IMG/VR virus record: IMGVR_UViG_3300030061_000094
Span: 14,087-51,568 of that record
DNA from: a virus
Length of the DNA stretch: 37,482 nucleotides
Strand: one strand, 5' to 3'
Below the pieces are notes generated by a model. It was given only the letters and a program-made list of their open reading frames with translations. It had not been told where the DNA came from and made no database searches. The position numbers were made by a program, and so were the translations under genes. Shown here piece by piece: positions 22,290-30,959 of the stretch; within the stretch, counting starts at the first letter, position 1, and every line of letters starts with the position of its first letter.

Positions 22290-22934
22290 TTACCCTCTAG
22301 CCATTAGGCCCATCTCTTGTGGAGCCTGTTCTTGTTCTTGTAATTCTTCTGGTTCTGCACCCTCTTCAGGTGAGTCCATTACCTTGTCTATCTCTACAAC
22401 TTCAGGTGGTGGCATCTCTTGTGTAGCATCAGCAGCCCCTTCACGGCCTACATCCTGTGACAGAAAATCTGATATCTCACCTAGTAGCTCTGTGCCAGCA
22501 TCTTCAGTACCCTCTTCTTGAGCTTTACTTAGCTCGCCTATCAAGACTAGCTGCATACGATCTCTTTCTTTTTGATCTATCTGAGCTTGAGGGTCTTTGT
22601 TTGTAAACTTGTAATCTATATCATTGTTGTCAGCTACAGCAGCTAAGAACTCCATGATTACAGGCTTTACTAGTATTGCTACATCAAGGCTATGTCTGCC
22701 TCGCATAACTTGTGACAGAGTTAGTGCCTCTGCTATAGGATTGATAGCTATGCCTGATACTAAAGAAGCCATCAGATCATCTATAATCTCCTCTTTAGCT
22801 AACCTAGTTATATAGAAACGTGTCGCTTCTTCTACCGTGTTTAACTCTGATGGACGCTCCCACGGTCTTTCACCGGGTGAGTGTGTGAGCAATGAGTTGC
22901 CCGGTATGGGTGCTCCAAACTGTGTTACTGCCAT
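22290..22934 (-). CDS. Conserved phage virion-associated protein (214 aa)
   Basis: The product begins with AVTQFGAPIPGNSLLTHSPGE and WERPSE, a pattern common in proteins of unknown function next to tail genes in marine podoviruses and myoviruses. A helical domain follows (about 30-120, with INPIAEALTLSQVMRGRHSLD). The tail of about 90 residues is very acidic and rich in Glu, Gln and Pro, so probably disordered. I chose ATG 22934, 10 bp after the preceding stop and behind AGGAA; the ATG at 22967 would overlap the neighbour. It may be a chaperone or internal virion component. Confidence 0.6.
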   Translation of the reverse strand: MAVTQFGAPIPGNSLLTHSPGERPWERPSELNTVEEATRFYITRLAKEEIIDDLMASLVSGIAINPIAEALTLSQVMRGRHSLDVAILVKPVIMEFLAAVADNNDIDYKFTNKDPQAQIDQKERDRMQLVLIGELSKAQEEGTEDAGTELLGEISDFLSQDVGREGAADATQEMPPPEVVEIDKVMDSPEEGAEPEELQEQEQAPQEMGLMARG

Positions 22935-22944
22935 CTTATTTTTC

Positions 22945-23388
22945 CTACTTAGTAAACCCAGCGCCAAAGTATAAACCTACTATGGCTGATACAATATGTG
23001 TATCTAGAGGGGTGATTACAAATCCTTTTGCCATCTTCCATTGGATAGCTTCATCAGGGCCAAACAACCAGTTCATAAAGCCGCCCTGTACCTCTGTGTA
23101 TCCTACATATACACTGATATCAGGATACCACACTGCGACTAGCTTTGGCAAGACAATAATGCTAAATACTGCAGATAAAGCTATAAGTCTACGTGTCCAA
23201 GCAAAGTGTTTGTCGTTCTTACCTGCATCTCTAGCCCTGTTGACTTGCTTGGCTTCAAAGTTAACACGTTGCATAAGCATTTCATTTTGGGCTTGCCTAC
23301 CTTTTATGCTTTGCCCCCATATAGACATAACGCCACCAAGTATGGTAGAGAAGAGCATGGTGATTAGTTCTAAGGGTAAGCCAAACAT
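22945..23388 (-). CDS. Multi-span membrane protein, holin candidate
   Basis: The 147-residue product has membrane spans at about 4-24 (PLELITMLFSTILGGVMSIW), 67-88 (LIALSAVFSIIVLPKLVAVW) and a weaker one at 122-144. Between the first two is a charged helix (RQAQNEMLMQRVNFEAKQVNRARDAG). It lies in the late operon beside peptidoglycan-active proteins. The topology fits a class I holin, but the long loop is unusual, and it could equally be a virion-associated membrane protein. It starts 3 bp after the previous stop. Confidence 0.55.
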   Translation of the reverse strand: MFGLPLELITMLFSTILGGVMSIWGQSIKGRQAQNEMLMQRVNFEAKQVNRARDAGKNDKHFAWTRRLIALSAVFSIIVLPKLVAVWYPDISVYVGYTEVQGGFMNWLFGPDEAIQWKMAKGFVITPLDTHIVSAIVGLYFGAGFTK

Positions 23389-23391
23389 TAA

Positions 23392-25749
23392 TTAACTTCT
23401 CATTAGTGTTGCTATAACACTCTTACCAAATTCTAATTCACTACCAAATTCCTCAGAAACCTTACCAACATCTCCTTCTACCCCATGAGGCGCAACAATC
23501 CTAGCAGGTAAACTACCAAATGTATCTACGTAAATTTGAGAGAACTCTTTAAAATTATTTTTTACAGCAGCTACCATTTTTTTATCTTGAATGAAGAAAG
23601 GCTCTGCATGAATAGTATTATCCGCACCACCTCTTTCGCCACCTTTACGCGCTGCGTTCTGCGTTGTGGTAAAAATGCCTCTGTTTTTATAGCCTTTGAT
23701 ACCATGTTTTTTTGCAAAGGCTACCATAGCTTTATTAAATTTATCTGCTGCTTTTCGTGTTGCCTCATCAGCGTTATCGGGAATTATAACTTCAGTACCA
23801 CTGGCATAACTTGTATGGGAGTTATAATCAAGTGATATATTAAACATATTTTTAGTTCCACGGTAAGCTTTACCATCACCTCTTGTGGCGTTTACTATAG
23901 TTAGATTGTTTACTTTAAGTTCCTGCCCTTCTGGTATAGCTTTAGGCTGCGTAGTAGGAGACATTAATCCTGCTGTTGCCGCATCAGCATTATCAGTATC
24001 CCAAGTTTCAGGCTTACCAAGATTTATACGTATGGGTGTACCTTCATCTTTACTAGCATCTTTGTAATCTCTACTACCTAATAAGAACCCTAAATTATGT
24101 GCAGCAGACATGAAGCCTATCTTACCGTCAGTATATGCTTTTAATGTATCTTTTATACCCCTAGCCGTAGAGTATTTATCCTCAAATTCTTCTGTAGTTA
24201 ATCTAGGGTATTCTTGCTCACCATCTTTATTTGTAGTAGGCTCTGCAGTATAGTCTGTGTATATATTATAATCATATTGATCTTTTAATATTACCTCACC
24301 ATCTTCGTTTTGTGTTAGTGTAAAGTCTCCAACTGAATAATATGCTCTTACATCAGCAGGTAAGTCAAAGGGTGCTCTATCTTTTCCTGTTATGACATTC
24401 ATAACAGCATTTGCACTGTCTATTTGTTGTGCTTTTGTTACTTTTCCTGTACCATACTTAGTCCACATATTTCTAAAGTGTTGAAGTTCGTCTTCTTTAA
24501 ATGCTGCTTCGGTTATGGGTATAGGAATATTTTTCATTAAGTAATTTCTATCTAAACCTAATATATTTTTTATTAGTAGCTTTGCAGGAGTACCCGTTGC
24601 TAAATTTAAAAGTTTACTTTGAGGCATTTTAAAATTAAATATACCACTACTAACAGCACTAGGGGTTTCAGTATCTCCTCCCATCGTAACTCCACGAGCG
24701 TCATTTAATGCATTTACTGTATCTTTATCTATAGTTAAGGAATCTAATAAGTCATTATCCTTTTTAAACTTTTGTATTTGTTTTTTAGTTTTAGAGCCGA
24801 AAATACCATCAACTTTACCAACGTCATAGCCTAACTCATTTAAAGCTTCTTGTATTCTTTTACGACCTTCTTTTGTACTTTGATCAGTTTCTCCTATGAT
24901 CATAGGTATATCACCTACTTCATAAGCTTCTGCAGCCATAGGCAATCTTTTCATAAGACCTTGTTGGTCAGGTATTTCACCAACTTCTACTGCAGATTGA
25001 GGGATAACCCTACGAAAAGCTGCTTTAGTATTATCTCCAACTTTACCGTCAACCTTTAAGCCCTCCCTTTTTTGAAAAGCCCTTATTGCTTTTTTAGTAT
25101 TGTCTCCTTTAATACCATCCACTACGAGTTTTTTACCATTTACAGTAATACCTGCAGCGTTTAAATCTTGTTGTATTTCTTTTATTCTATCTTTTTCTGT
25201 AAAAGTATAGTCTGGTTCTTTAGCTTCCCCTACCTGATATGGCCTCGCTTTAGGACGTAGTGACACATTTAATGCTTCTCGTGCAAATGCCATAGCCGCA
25301 CTAGCCTTTCCTTCTTTTTCTTCTGCATATTTTAATAAAGAATCTAACTCTGCAGATTTAAACTTTTGCATTTTAACAGAAAAATTAGAATCTGCTTTTG
25401 CCATGCGAGTGTTGTACACCGAGTACAAAGTACTAGGATCAGATAATACATCTTGTGCATCCACACTATTTAAAGGTACACCAGCAGGTCTAGCTTTAGG
25501 TCTAAGACTAGTCTTAACTGTAGTGTCCTCCTCGTTAAACTCTGGGCTGTTAATATTATTTATAGTATTAGCTAAGTATTCATTGTTTTCATTCTGTTCA
25601 GTTTCAATAGGCTTTAGCCCAGCAGGTCTAGCTCTAGGTCTAAGGCTAGTAGACATTAAACCCTCTGTTTGCTTTTCTTCTTCTTGCGGTTGATCTTTAC
25701 CACCACTGAGTAAGTTCTGCAAACTGTTAAATAGATTTTCTAAACTCAT
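23392..25749 (-). CDS. Large peptidoglycan-binding virion protein with amidase-like end
   Basis: This 785-residue protein has three copies of SLRP(K/R)ARP at residues 35-42, 81-88 and 163-170. Two type-1 peptidoglycan-binding domains follow, about 188-246 (AIRAFQKREGLKVDGKVGDN) and 296-350 (LGYDVGKVDGIFGSKTKKQI). The middle (about 410-600) is unrecognised. The last 160 residues, with ISLDYNSHTSY and NTIHAEPFF, look like a diverged zinc amidase, but the metal ligands are not certain. It probably anchors to or cuts the cell wall during entry or lysis. It precedes the membrane protein by 3 bp. Confidence 0.72.
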   Translation of the reverse strand: MSLENLFNSLQNLLSGGKDQPQEEEKQTEGLMSTSLRPRARPAGLKPIETEQNENNEYLANTINNINSPEFNEEDTTVKTSLRPKARPAGVPLNSVDAQDVLSDPSTLYSVYNTRMAKADSNFSVKMQKFKSAELDSLLKYAEEKEGKASAAMAFAREALNVSLRPKARPYQVGEAKEPDYTFTEKDRIKEIQQDLNAAGITVNGKKLVVDGIKGDNTKKAIRAFQKREGLKVDGKVGDNTKAAFRRVIPQSAVEVGEIPDQQGLMKRLPMAAEAYEVGDIPMIIGETDQSTKEGRKRIQEALNELGYDVGKVDGIFGSKTKKQIQKFKKDNDLLDSLTIDKDTVNALNDARGVTMGGDTETPSAVSSGIFNFKMPQSKLLNLATGTPAKLLIKNILGLDRNYLMKNIPIPITEAAFKEDELQHFRNMWTKYGTGKVTKAQQIDSANAVMNVITGKDRAPFDLPADVRAYYSVGDFTLTQNEDGEVILKDQYDYNIYTDYTAEPTTNKDGEQEYPRLTTEEFEDKYSTARGIKDTLKAYTDGKIGFMSAAHNLGFLLGSRDYKDASKDEGTPIRINLGKPETWDTDNADAATAGLMSPTTQPKAIPEGQELKVNNLTIVNATRGDGKAYRGTKNMFNISLDYNSHTSYASGTEVIIPDNADEATRKAADKFNKAMVAFAKKHGIKGYKNRGIFTTTQNAARKGGERGGADNTIHAEPFFIQDKKMVAAVKNNFKEFSQIYVDTFGSLPARIVAPHGVEGDVGKVSEEFGSELEFGKSVIATLMRS

Positions 25750-25760
25750 ATTACTTTACC

Positions 25761-28700
25761 TTAACTAAAAAACTTACTTATGCCACCAGTTTCAGCTATA
25801 GCACCTATGGTAGCCGACAAGAACTTCCCTGCTGCCATTGAAAAGCCACTATCCTCTGCAGAGTCAGCTTGTATTTTATTTGTAACTAACTGGTGATCTC
25901 TGTCAGCTTGCTTTTCTGCAGTTGTCCAAGCGTAGTTCATTAAGTCACGCTCCTGTTGCCAAAGCTCTGCTATACCTTGTGTGGTCAAGTTGTTAGCAGC
26001 CATAGCGTCACGCATGTTTGCTTCATTGCTAGCAGCATTATTTATGGTGGCTATATTCTGTCTCCACTGAGTATTAGCTTGCGCTACAACCAGTTCATTA
26101 GATGCATTAAACATGTCACGCTGACTGCTGAGTTCTGAGTCAAACTTAGATAAAACATTCTCTTCACCTACGTTAAACTGCTCTATAGCGTTCTCTTGTG
26201 CGGTGCTAAACATATCAACCTGCGCATCTAAGTTAGCAAAGAACTGTTCAACCTGATTAGTGCTCTGAGCATTGAACTGTAGCTGTCCGTTCTCTGCAGC
26301 TTGATCACTAAGTATACTTTGTATTTCACTCTGTCCTTTGAATATTTCTATCTGCTGCTCATTAGACAGCCCTTCTAAATCAAATGACAAGAATGCTGCT
26401 GCTTTTTGTTGTGCAGCTTGTTGTCTGTTGTTTAAGTTAGTTACATCTACCTGAGACATAGCCGCAGCATCAGCTAGTATTTTAGCTTGAGTGTTGTTTA
26501 AATTAGCTAAGTCAACAGTTTGAGCTAACTCAGAGTTTCTTATTGCAGTCTGTTGATCTGCTGTGAACTGCATATTAGCTATTTCAGCTATTCTCTCTGT
26601 TCGTACAATGTTTACTTGCTGTCTGTTAGTAAGCTCTTGACCTTTCATGGCTGCTTCTATTTGTGCGGTAGCTAGAGCACTCTGCTGACGATTGGACAAG
26701 TTCTCAACATCTATAGTCATCTTGTTAGTCATGTTAAACATAGTGGCCTGTTGCTCATTGTTTAACTCTATGCCACGCTCTGCTACTTCGTTGCCTACAT
26801 TGAATAGAGATGTCTGCTGTCTATTGTCAAGCACTCTACCTTCCATTGCAGCCCTAGATGCAGCATCTTGTATAAACGCTTGTTGCTTACGTGTAGCGTT
26901 CTGCATTTCAATATCAAACGCCTGTGTCGTTTCTAATACAGCTACTTGCTGCTCATTAGTAAGCTCTTGTCCCATCATAGCAGCTTTGACTTGTAAGTTT
27001 GACAAGGCAGTTTGCTGTACATTTGATAGGTTAGTTAAGTCAACTTCTAAGGCTTGTGTAGACCTAAGTATAGATGTCTGCTGTGCGTTACTGAGGTTTA
27101 TGTCGTTTACTTGTGCAAAACGTGCAGCATTAGCTAGTGAGACATTAGAGCTAATACTCAACTCTTGACCTTGTAGTGCAGCTTTAAACTGTGCAGAAGC
27201 AAGCACAGCCTCTTGTGTATTAGACAAGTTTCTCAAAGACAGGTTGGCATTGTTCATAGAGTTCTGTATGTTTACAGCTTGTCTATTTGACAAGTTAGCT
27301 AACTCAAAGTTTTGTGCTGCAGCAGCATTAGCTAAAGCTACAGCTTGAGCATTACGCACGTTCTCCATATCCATAGCTTGAAAGATAGACGCATCAGCTT
27401 GTGCTATAGGTAGTGCCACCTCCATAGAAGCCTGTACCATAGCTGCAGCAGCCATAGAACTAGCGCCTAAACCACGAGCATTCATGGCTGCATTTACATT
27501 ACGTAAAGCCCCTGCAGCCCATGCAGGTGTACCATCGTTGAAGGACTCCATAAGCTTGCCTAGCTGAAAAGATATTGTAGACTGAGCGCTAACCTCACCT
27601 TTAACTGCTGTAGCCTCAAGTTGCTGTGAGAATGTTGCACTGGCTGCTTTAGCTGTGGATGCTTCGTTTAGTGCTTCTAAGGTTCTACCTGTAACAACTA
27701 CGGCTTCGTTGTTTAGTATTTTGTTAAGATCAACTAGCTCATCTGCTGTTACTGTGCCTGTCTCTGCTGTTATTGCAGGTATAAACTCTGATTTCTTTTC
27801 TTCTGCTGTAGCGTACTCCGCAAATGTAGCGGCCTGTTGTATCTTAGTTGCTTCAGCAGTAGCTATCTCAGTAGGCGTAAGGTTGTAGTTTACTTGTGCT
27901 CTTGCTTGAGGTGTATCAGAAGCAAACTTAGCACCATCAATCTCATCAACTTCTCCCTCAAATTGTTGGGCAATTGACCTTGTATATGAGTTAAATAATT
28001 CAGAAGTGGGTAATTCACGGTTGTCTAAATTCCTTTTTATTATTGGTATATCCCTAAGAAATTCCTGTGTAGCTGGGTCAAGGTTAAGCTGTGCAAGCTC
28101 CTCCGGTGTCATAGTTTCAGCTTTAGATAAAGCACCCTCTGATGGTGTACCTGTGGCTGCAGCTAGTTTCTCTAGTGCTGCTGTAACTTCGCTTTGAGAC
28201 ATGATAGCATTATATGTATTAACACTGTCAGCCTCTATATCTTTAGCTATCTTAGCTGTAGCTAGCTTAACTGCAGTTTCACTTACTTCACCTATCTGAC
28301 CTTTTTCTGTACCTATAAGTTGATCTGTTTCTTCAGTAATCTTTGATACGTCAGCCTTAGTTGTTAATCCTGTAGGGTCAGTTATAGCTTTACCTAATGC
28401 CTCTGCTGTGCTAGGTATCTCTGTAGTCTCAAAACGCTTTTGTGCTGCCGCTACTTCAGCTTCAGTTGTTGTTATTAACTCTTCAGCATCAGTAACATTC
28501 TGCATAAGCTGTTCGTAAGCTATCTGTTCTGGAGATCTGTTGTTCTTAAATAAGTCAGACTCTTTAAAGTCAGTAAGCATCTTAGCTAGGTTGTTAAAAG
28601 AAGCTATCGCATCTTCTTTATTATCACGGCGTATAACTACAGTTTGCCCATTATCAAACTTAAATGTCCAATTATCTGATGACCCTTTATTAAGTTCTGC

Positions 28701-29921
28701 TTCATCATACTTAGTTGGGTCAGATGGCATCTTACCACTCTCAAGTATCGCTTTAACATCAGCACTCATTACACCTGATTTACCTACACCATCTCTGTGA
28801 TACGTATCAAAATCTATGTTATATTTAACATTTGCGTCAGAGCTTAAATAAGTCGCTGTTATATTTTCTAAAGCAGTAGGATCAGTAAATGGATTAGCTT
28901 CCGGTTCTGTTGCATTGTTTAACGCTGTCTGTGCATCAGTTAATGTTTTCTGTGCATCAGCGTAAGCCTTTTGTGCAGCATCTAGTTCGCTCTGGCCTAT
29001 TATAGTTGGTGGTAATTGCTCTATAGGAATATCTGCTGCTGCTGTGTCTTTTTCTGCAACAGTAGTATCAGCAACAGTAGTATCAGTTGTCGCTTTTGCC
29101 CTAGCCTCTTTTTCTAATTGTATTCTCTCTGATTGTTCTACAGCTTTTTGCGCTGTATCTTTGTCTGCAATAGCCTGTGAAACTGTTGTATCAGGTGTGG
29201 CTTTTTCTTGAATAAACTTTGGTAAACCCTCTGGTAAAGCTACCCCTGTATTTCCACCAGCTAAAGCTACCTCACCTGTAACTTGGGGGACAGAGGTTGA
29301 TTTACCTTGAACATTATATTGTGAAGATTCCTGAATAAAGTCATCTCGTGATTTACCTTGTTTAGTGTTTCTATATTGTAAAGTACGATTGTTACCTTGA
29401 TTGTGTATTTGAGCTTCTGTACTATTAGGATTTTCTGTACCTGCAGATATTTTTTGAGACAGTGCGTTATAATCTGCTACAGTATTTAATTGTATATTTG
29501 TGTTTTTAGCGTGATTTAAATAAGCTTCGGCAAAACCTTTTTGAACGCTTACTGCAGTTCCATCAGGAAAATTAATTTGTGCCATATCATCTTGCGCCGT
29601 ATCATCTCGAAGGTAAGTATCAACTAAAGTAGGTTGACCAGATGTTTTAGCTTGTTTCTTTTGTGCTGCAAAGTTTTCCCAATAAAGATCAAGAGGAGTT
29701 TTAGGAAGCGCTCCACCAGCTTGCATACCTATAGGAGCCACAGGCCCACCCTCTACACGTTGTCTAGCCATCTCGTTATAACGCCCAAGCATAGATGCAA
29801 CAGTCGGAGTAGCCGCAACAAACTTATCCATGTCATCCTTTTGCGCTGGGCCTGTATAGCCTAGCTCAGTAAGTAATTGGTGCGTTTGTTGATTGTTAAA
29901 ACCTTTAAACTTGTTTGCCAT
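25761..29921 (-). CDS. Giant repeat-containing virion protein (1386 aa)
   Basis: The N-terminal part (1-240) is globular and Gln/Asn-rich. Residues 250-340 are Ala/Thr/Asp-rich with DTTVADTTVAEKD-type stretches, and 350-700 are mixed. Residues 855-1206 consist of sixteen consecutive 22-residue repeats of the type L(S/T/N)NxQQ, then about 16 helical residues. The rest is helical and ends in a small hydrophobic patch (FLSATIGAIAETG). The family is familiar from marine phages as a structural protein of unknown function. It may be a core or tape-like protein of the ejection apparatus, or a fibre. It is the largest gene in the window. Confidence 0.65.
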   Translation of the reverse strand: MANKFKGFNNQQTHQLLTELGYTGPAQKDDMDKFVAATPTVASMLGRYNEMARQRVEGGPVAPIGMQAGGALPKTPLDLYWENFAAQKKQAKTSGQPTLVDTYLRDDTAQDDMAQINFPDGTAVSVQKGFAEAYLNHAKNTNIQLNTVADYNALSQKISAGTENPNSTEAQIHNQGNNRTLQYRNTKQGKSRDDFIQESSQYNVQGKSTSVPQVTGEVALAGGNTGVALPEGLPKFIQEKATPDTTVSQAIADKDTAQKAVEQSERIQLEKEARAKATTDTTVADTTVAEKDTAAADIPIEQLPPTIIGQSELDAAQKAYADAQKTLTDAQTALNNATEPEANPFTDPTALENITATYLSSDANVKYNIDFDTYHRDGVGKSGVMSADVKAILESGKMPSDPTKYDEAELNKGSSDNWTFKFDNGQTVVIRRDNKEDAIASFNNLAKMLTDFKESDLFKNNRSPEQIAYEQLMQNVTDAEELITTTEAEVAAAQKRFETTEIPSTAEALGKAITDPTGLTTKADVSKITEETDQLIGTEKGQIGEVSETAVKLATAKIAKDIEADSVNTYNAIMSQSEVTAALEKLAAATGTPSEGALSKAETMTPEELAQLNLDPATQEFLRDIPIIKRNLDNRELPTSELFNSYTRSIAQQFEGEVDEIDGAKFASDTPQARAQVNYNLTPTEIATAEATKIQQAATFAEYATAEEKKSEFIPAITAETGTVTADELVDLNKILNNEAVVVTGRTLEALNEASTAKAASATFSQQLEATAVKGEVSAQSTISFQLGKLMESFNDGTPAWAAGALRNVNAAMNARGLGASSMAAAAMVQASMEVALPIAQADASIFQAMDMENVRNAQAVALANAAAAQNFELANLSNRQAVNIQNSMNNANLSLRNLSNTQEAVLASAQFKAALQGQELSISSNVSLANAARFAQVNDINLSNAQQTSILRSTQALEVDLTNLSNVQQTALSNLQVKAAMMGQELTNEQQVAVLETTQAFDIEMQNATRKQQAFIQDAASRAAMEGRVLDNRQQTSLFNVGNEVAERGIELNNEQQATMFNMTNKMTIDVENLSNRQQSALATAQIEAAMKGQELTNRQQVNIVRTERIAEIANMQFTADQQTAIRNSELAQTVDLANLNNTQAKILADAAAMSQVDVTNLNNRQQAAQQKAAAFLSFDLEGLSNEQQIEIFKGQSEIQSILSDQAAENGQLQFNAQSTNQVEQFFANLDAQVDMFSTAQENAIEQFNVGEENVLSKFDSELSSQRDMFNASNELVVAQANTQWRQNIATINNAASNEANMRDAMAANNLTTQGIAELWQQERDLMNYAWTTAEKQADRDHQLVTNKIQADSAEDSGFSMAAGKFLSATIGAIAETGGISKFFS
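26304..27359 (-). repeat. Sixteen exact-length 22-residue (66-bp) coding repeats
   Basis: Residues 855-1206 of the giant protein divide into 16 units of exactly 22 residues with no insertion or deletion. Most start L-(S/T/N)-N-x-Q-Q, for example LSNVQQTALSNLQ and LTNEQQVAVLETTQ. The period equals two hendecads (11 residues), a spacing typical of nearly straight or right-handed coiled coils. DNA copies have diverged, so the repeat is old and kept at the protein level. Confidence 0.85.
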
Positions 29922-29934
29922 AGTATTTTACCTA

Positions 29935-30402
29935 TTATCCATTTACAGCTTCGTTCAGTCCATATATCATAGCGACACAGCCACCTACAAATACTAGTAC
30001 ACCTATTACTACAGATATCCCCCAAAACATTTGATCTCTTTGTTTAGCTTGTAGTTCTAGTGCTTCCTTGTGTCTCTGCCTAGCTGCAGCTTGTTCTTTA
30101 ACTACTAAATCCCACATACCGGGTGGGCCAAATAGCTGACACGTTTCTCTTAACATATCCATAGCTTCTTTGTGTTTCATTTTAGCTGAAGCTATAGCAA
30201 AACCCTCTTCTTCACTACTCGTAAGTCTACCTAGTGGTCCTTTGTGTTTACCGCTTTCAGCAAGTTGTATCTCTGTGTCTAACTTAGCTAACTTTCCAAA
30301 GTGAGGTAATAAATCACTAACATCACGTCCTGCCTTTATAGCTGAACTAATACCACCCGATATTGTACTTACTGCAGACGCAAGTGCAAGAACCTCTATC
30401 AT
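29935..30402 (-). CDS. Virion or membrane-associated protein (155 aa) with C-terminal anchor
   Basis: The start (IEVLALASAVSTISGGISSAIKAG) is hydrophobic and Gly-rich. The middle has a conserved-looking block (GRDVSDLLPHFGKLAKLDTEI) and a charged helix with many Lys, Glu and Gln, and residues 126-148 form a membrane span (ISVVIGVLVFVGGCVAMIYG). Proteins with this layout lie between fibre and internal-protein genes in several marine phage groups; their role is unknown. It starts behind GAGAGGGA. A spanin- or holin-partner role is possible. Confidence 0.6.
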   Translation of the reverse strand: MIEVLALASAVSTISGGISSAIKAGRDVSDLLPHFGKLAKLDTEIQLAESGKHKGPLGRLTSSEEEGFAIASAKMKHKEAMDMLRETCQLFGPPGMWDLVVKEQAAARQRHKEALELQAKQRDQMFWGISVVIGVLVFVGGCVAMIYGLNEAVNG

Positions 30403-30420
30403 TGTGACAAATCCCTCTCA

Positions 30421-30681
30421 TTATTTGTCTGCCATCTTCTCTACAGACATACGAATAGCTTTTATGTTTTCATCTATCCTAGCCATAGATACAGCCTGTC
30501 CATGTACTGCATCCTCTACACGCCCTAGTCTTTGTTGTATTTCTACAATTTTAGATGCGTTAATTTCTATGTCAGAGGTCATTGTACTTACAGTCCAAAC
30601 AATAGCAGCACCCTGTACGAATAAACCAAAGATTAGTGTCAATGGTACAGACTTACTCAAGTGCCAGTTATCGTTTGCCAT
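30421..30681 (-). CDS. Small membrane protein with coiled coil (86 aa)
   Basis: The N-terminus (WHLSKSVPLTLIFGLFVQGAAIVWTV) contains one membrane span at about 11-31, followed by a coiled coil (about 40-86, with IVEIQQRLGRVEDAV and IDENIKAIRMSVEKM). Single-span proteins with a C-terminal coiled coil are common next to fibre and lysis genes in phages and are often suspected to be holin or spanin partners. It follows AGGATAA and is separated by 18 bp from the next gene. Confidence 0.6.
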   Translation of the reverse strand: MANDNWHLSKSVPLTLIFGLFVQGAAIVWTVSTMTSDIEINASKIVEIQQRLGRVEDAVHGQAVSMARIDENIKAIRMSVEKMADK

Positions 30682-30686
30682 AATGT

Positions 30687-30959
30687 TTATCCTGTAAATG
30701 TATCTGCAGCAGATATAGCCGCATCAATGTCAGTAAAACTCTCTGATGTCCAATCAGTAAATGTTTTTTGATGCTTGAGATAGCCCACGCTGCGTGACAC
30801 ACGAGCTTTCTTTTGGTCATGTGTCATGTCATACCCAAAGTCTGCGCTTGTTGCATCAGAGCCTTTGTTGTGTGTAGCAATCACACTGTTGATTGTGCTT
30901 GCACCATTTAAACAGGCCGCATGACCTTGTGCTATTTCGTCTGCTGTCCTACTCATCAT
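30687..30959 (-). CDS. Hypothetical protein (90 aa) after the tail fibre
   Basis: The start overlaps the end of the fibre gene; ATG 30959 follows GAAGGAAAAG. An in-frame ATG at 30971 would add four residues. The protein is soluble and rich in Ala, Ser, Thr and Asp (STINSVIATHNKGSDATSADFG). It has no Cys cluster or membrane span. Small genes directly after a fibre gene are often fibre assembly factors, but nothing in the sequence proves it. Confidence 0.55.
   Translation of the reverse strand: MMSRTADEIAQGHAACLNGASTINSVIATHNKGSDATSADFGYDMTHDQKKARVSRSVGYLKHQKTFTDWTSESFTDIDAAISAADTFTG

Noticed and set aside
22935-22967. Upstream ATG at 22967 for the 22290-22934 gene
   Set aside because: It overlaps the preceding gene, and the ATG at 22934 has a better ribosome-binding site and a family-like N-terminus.
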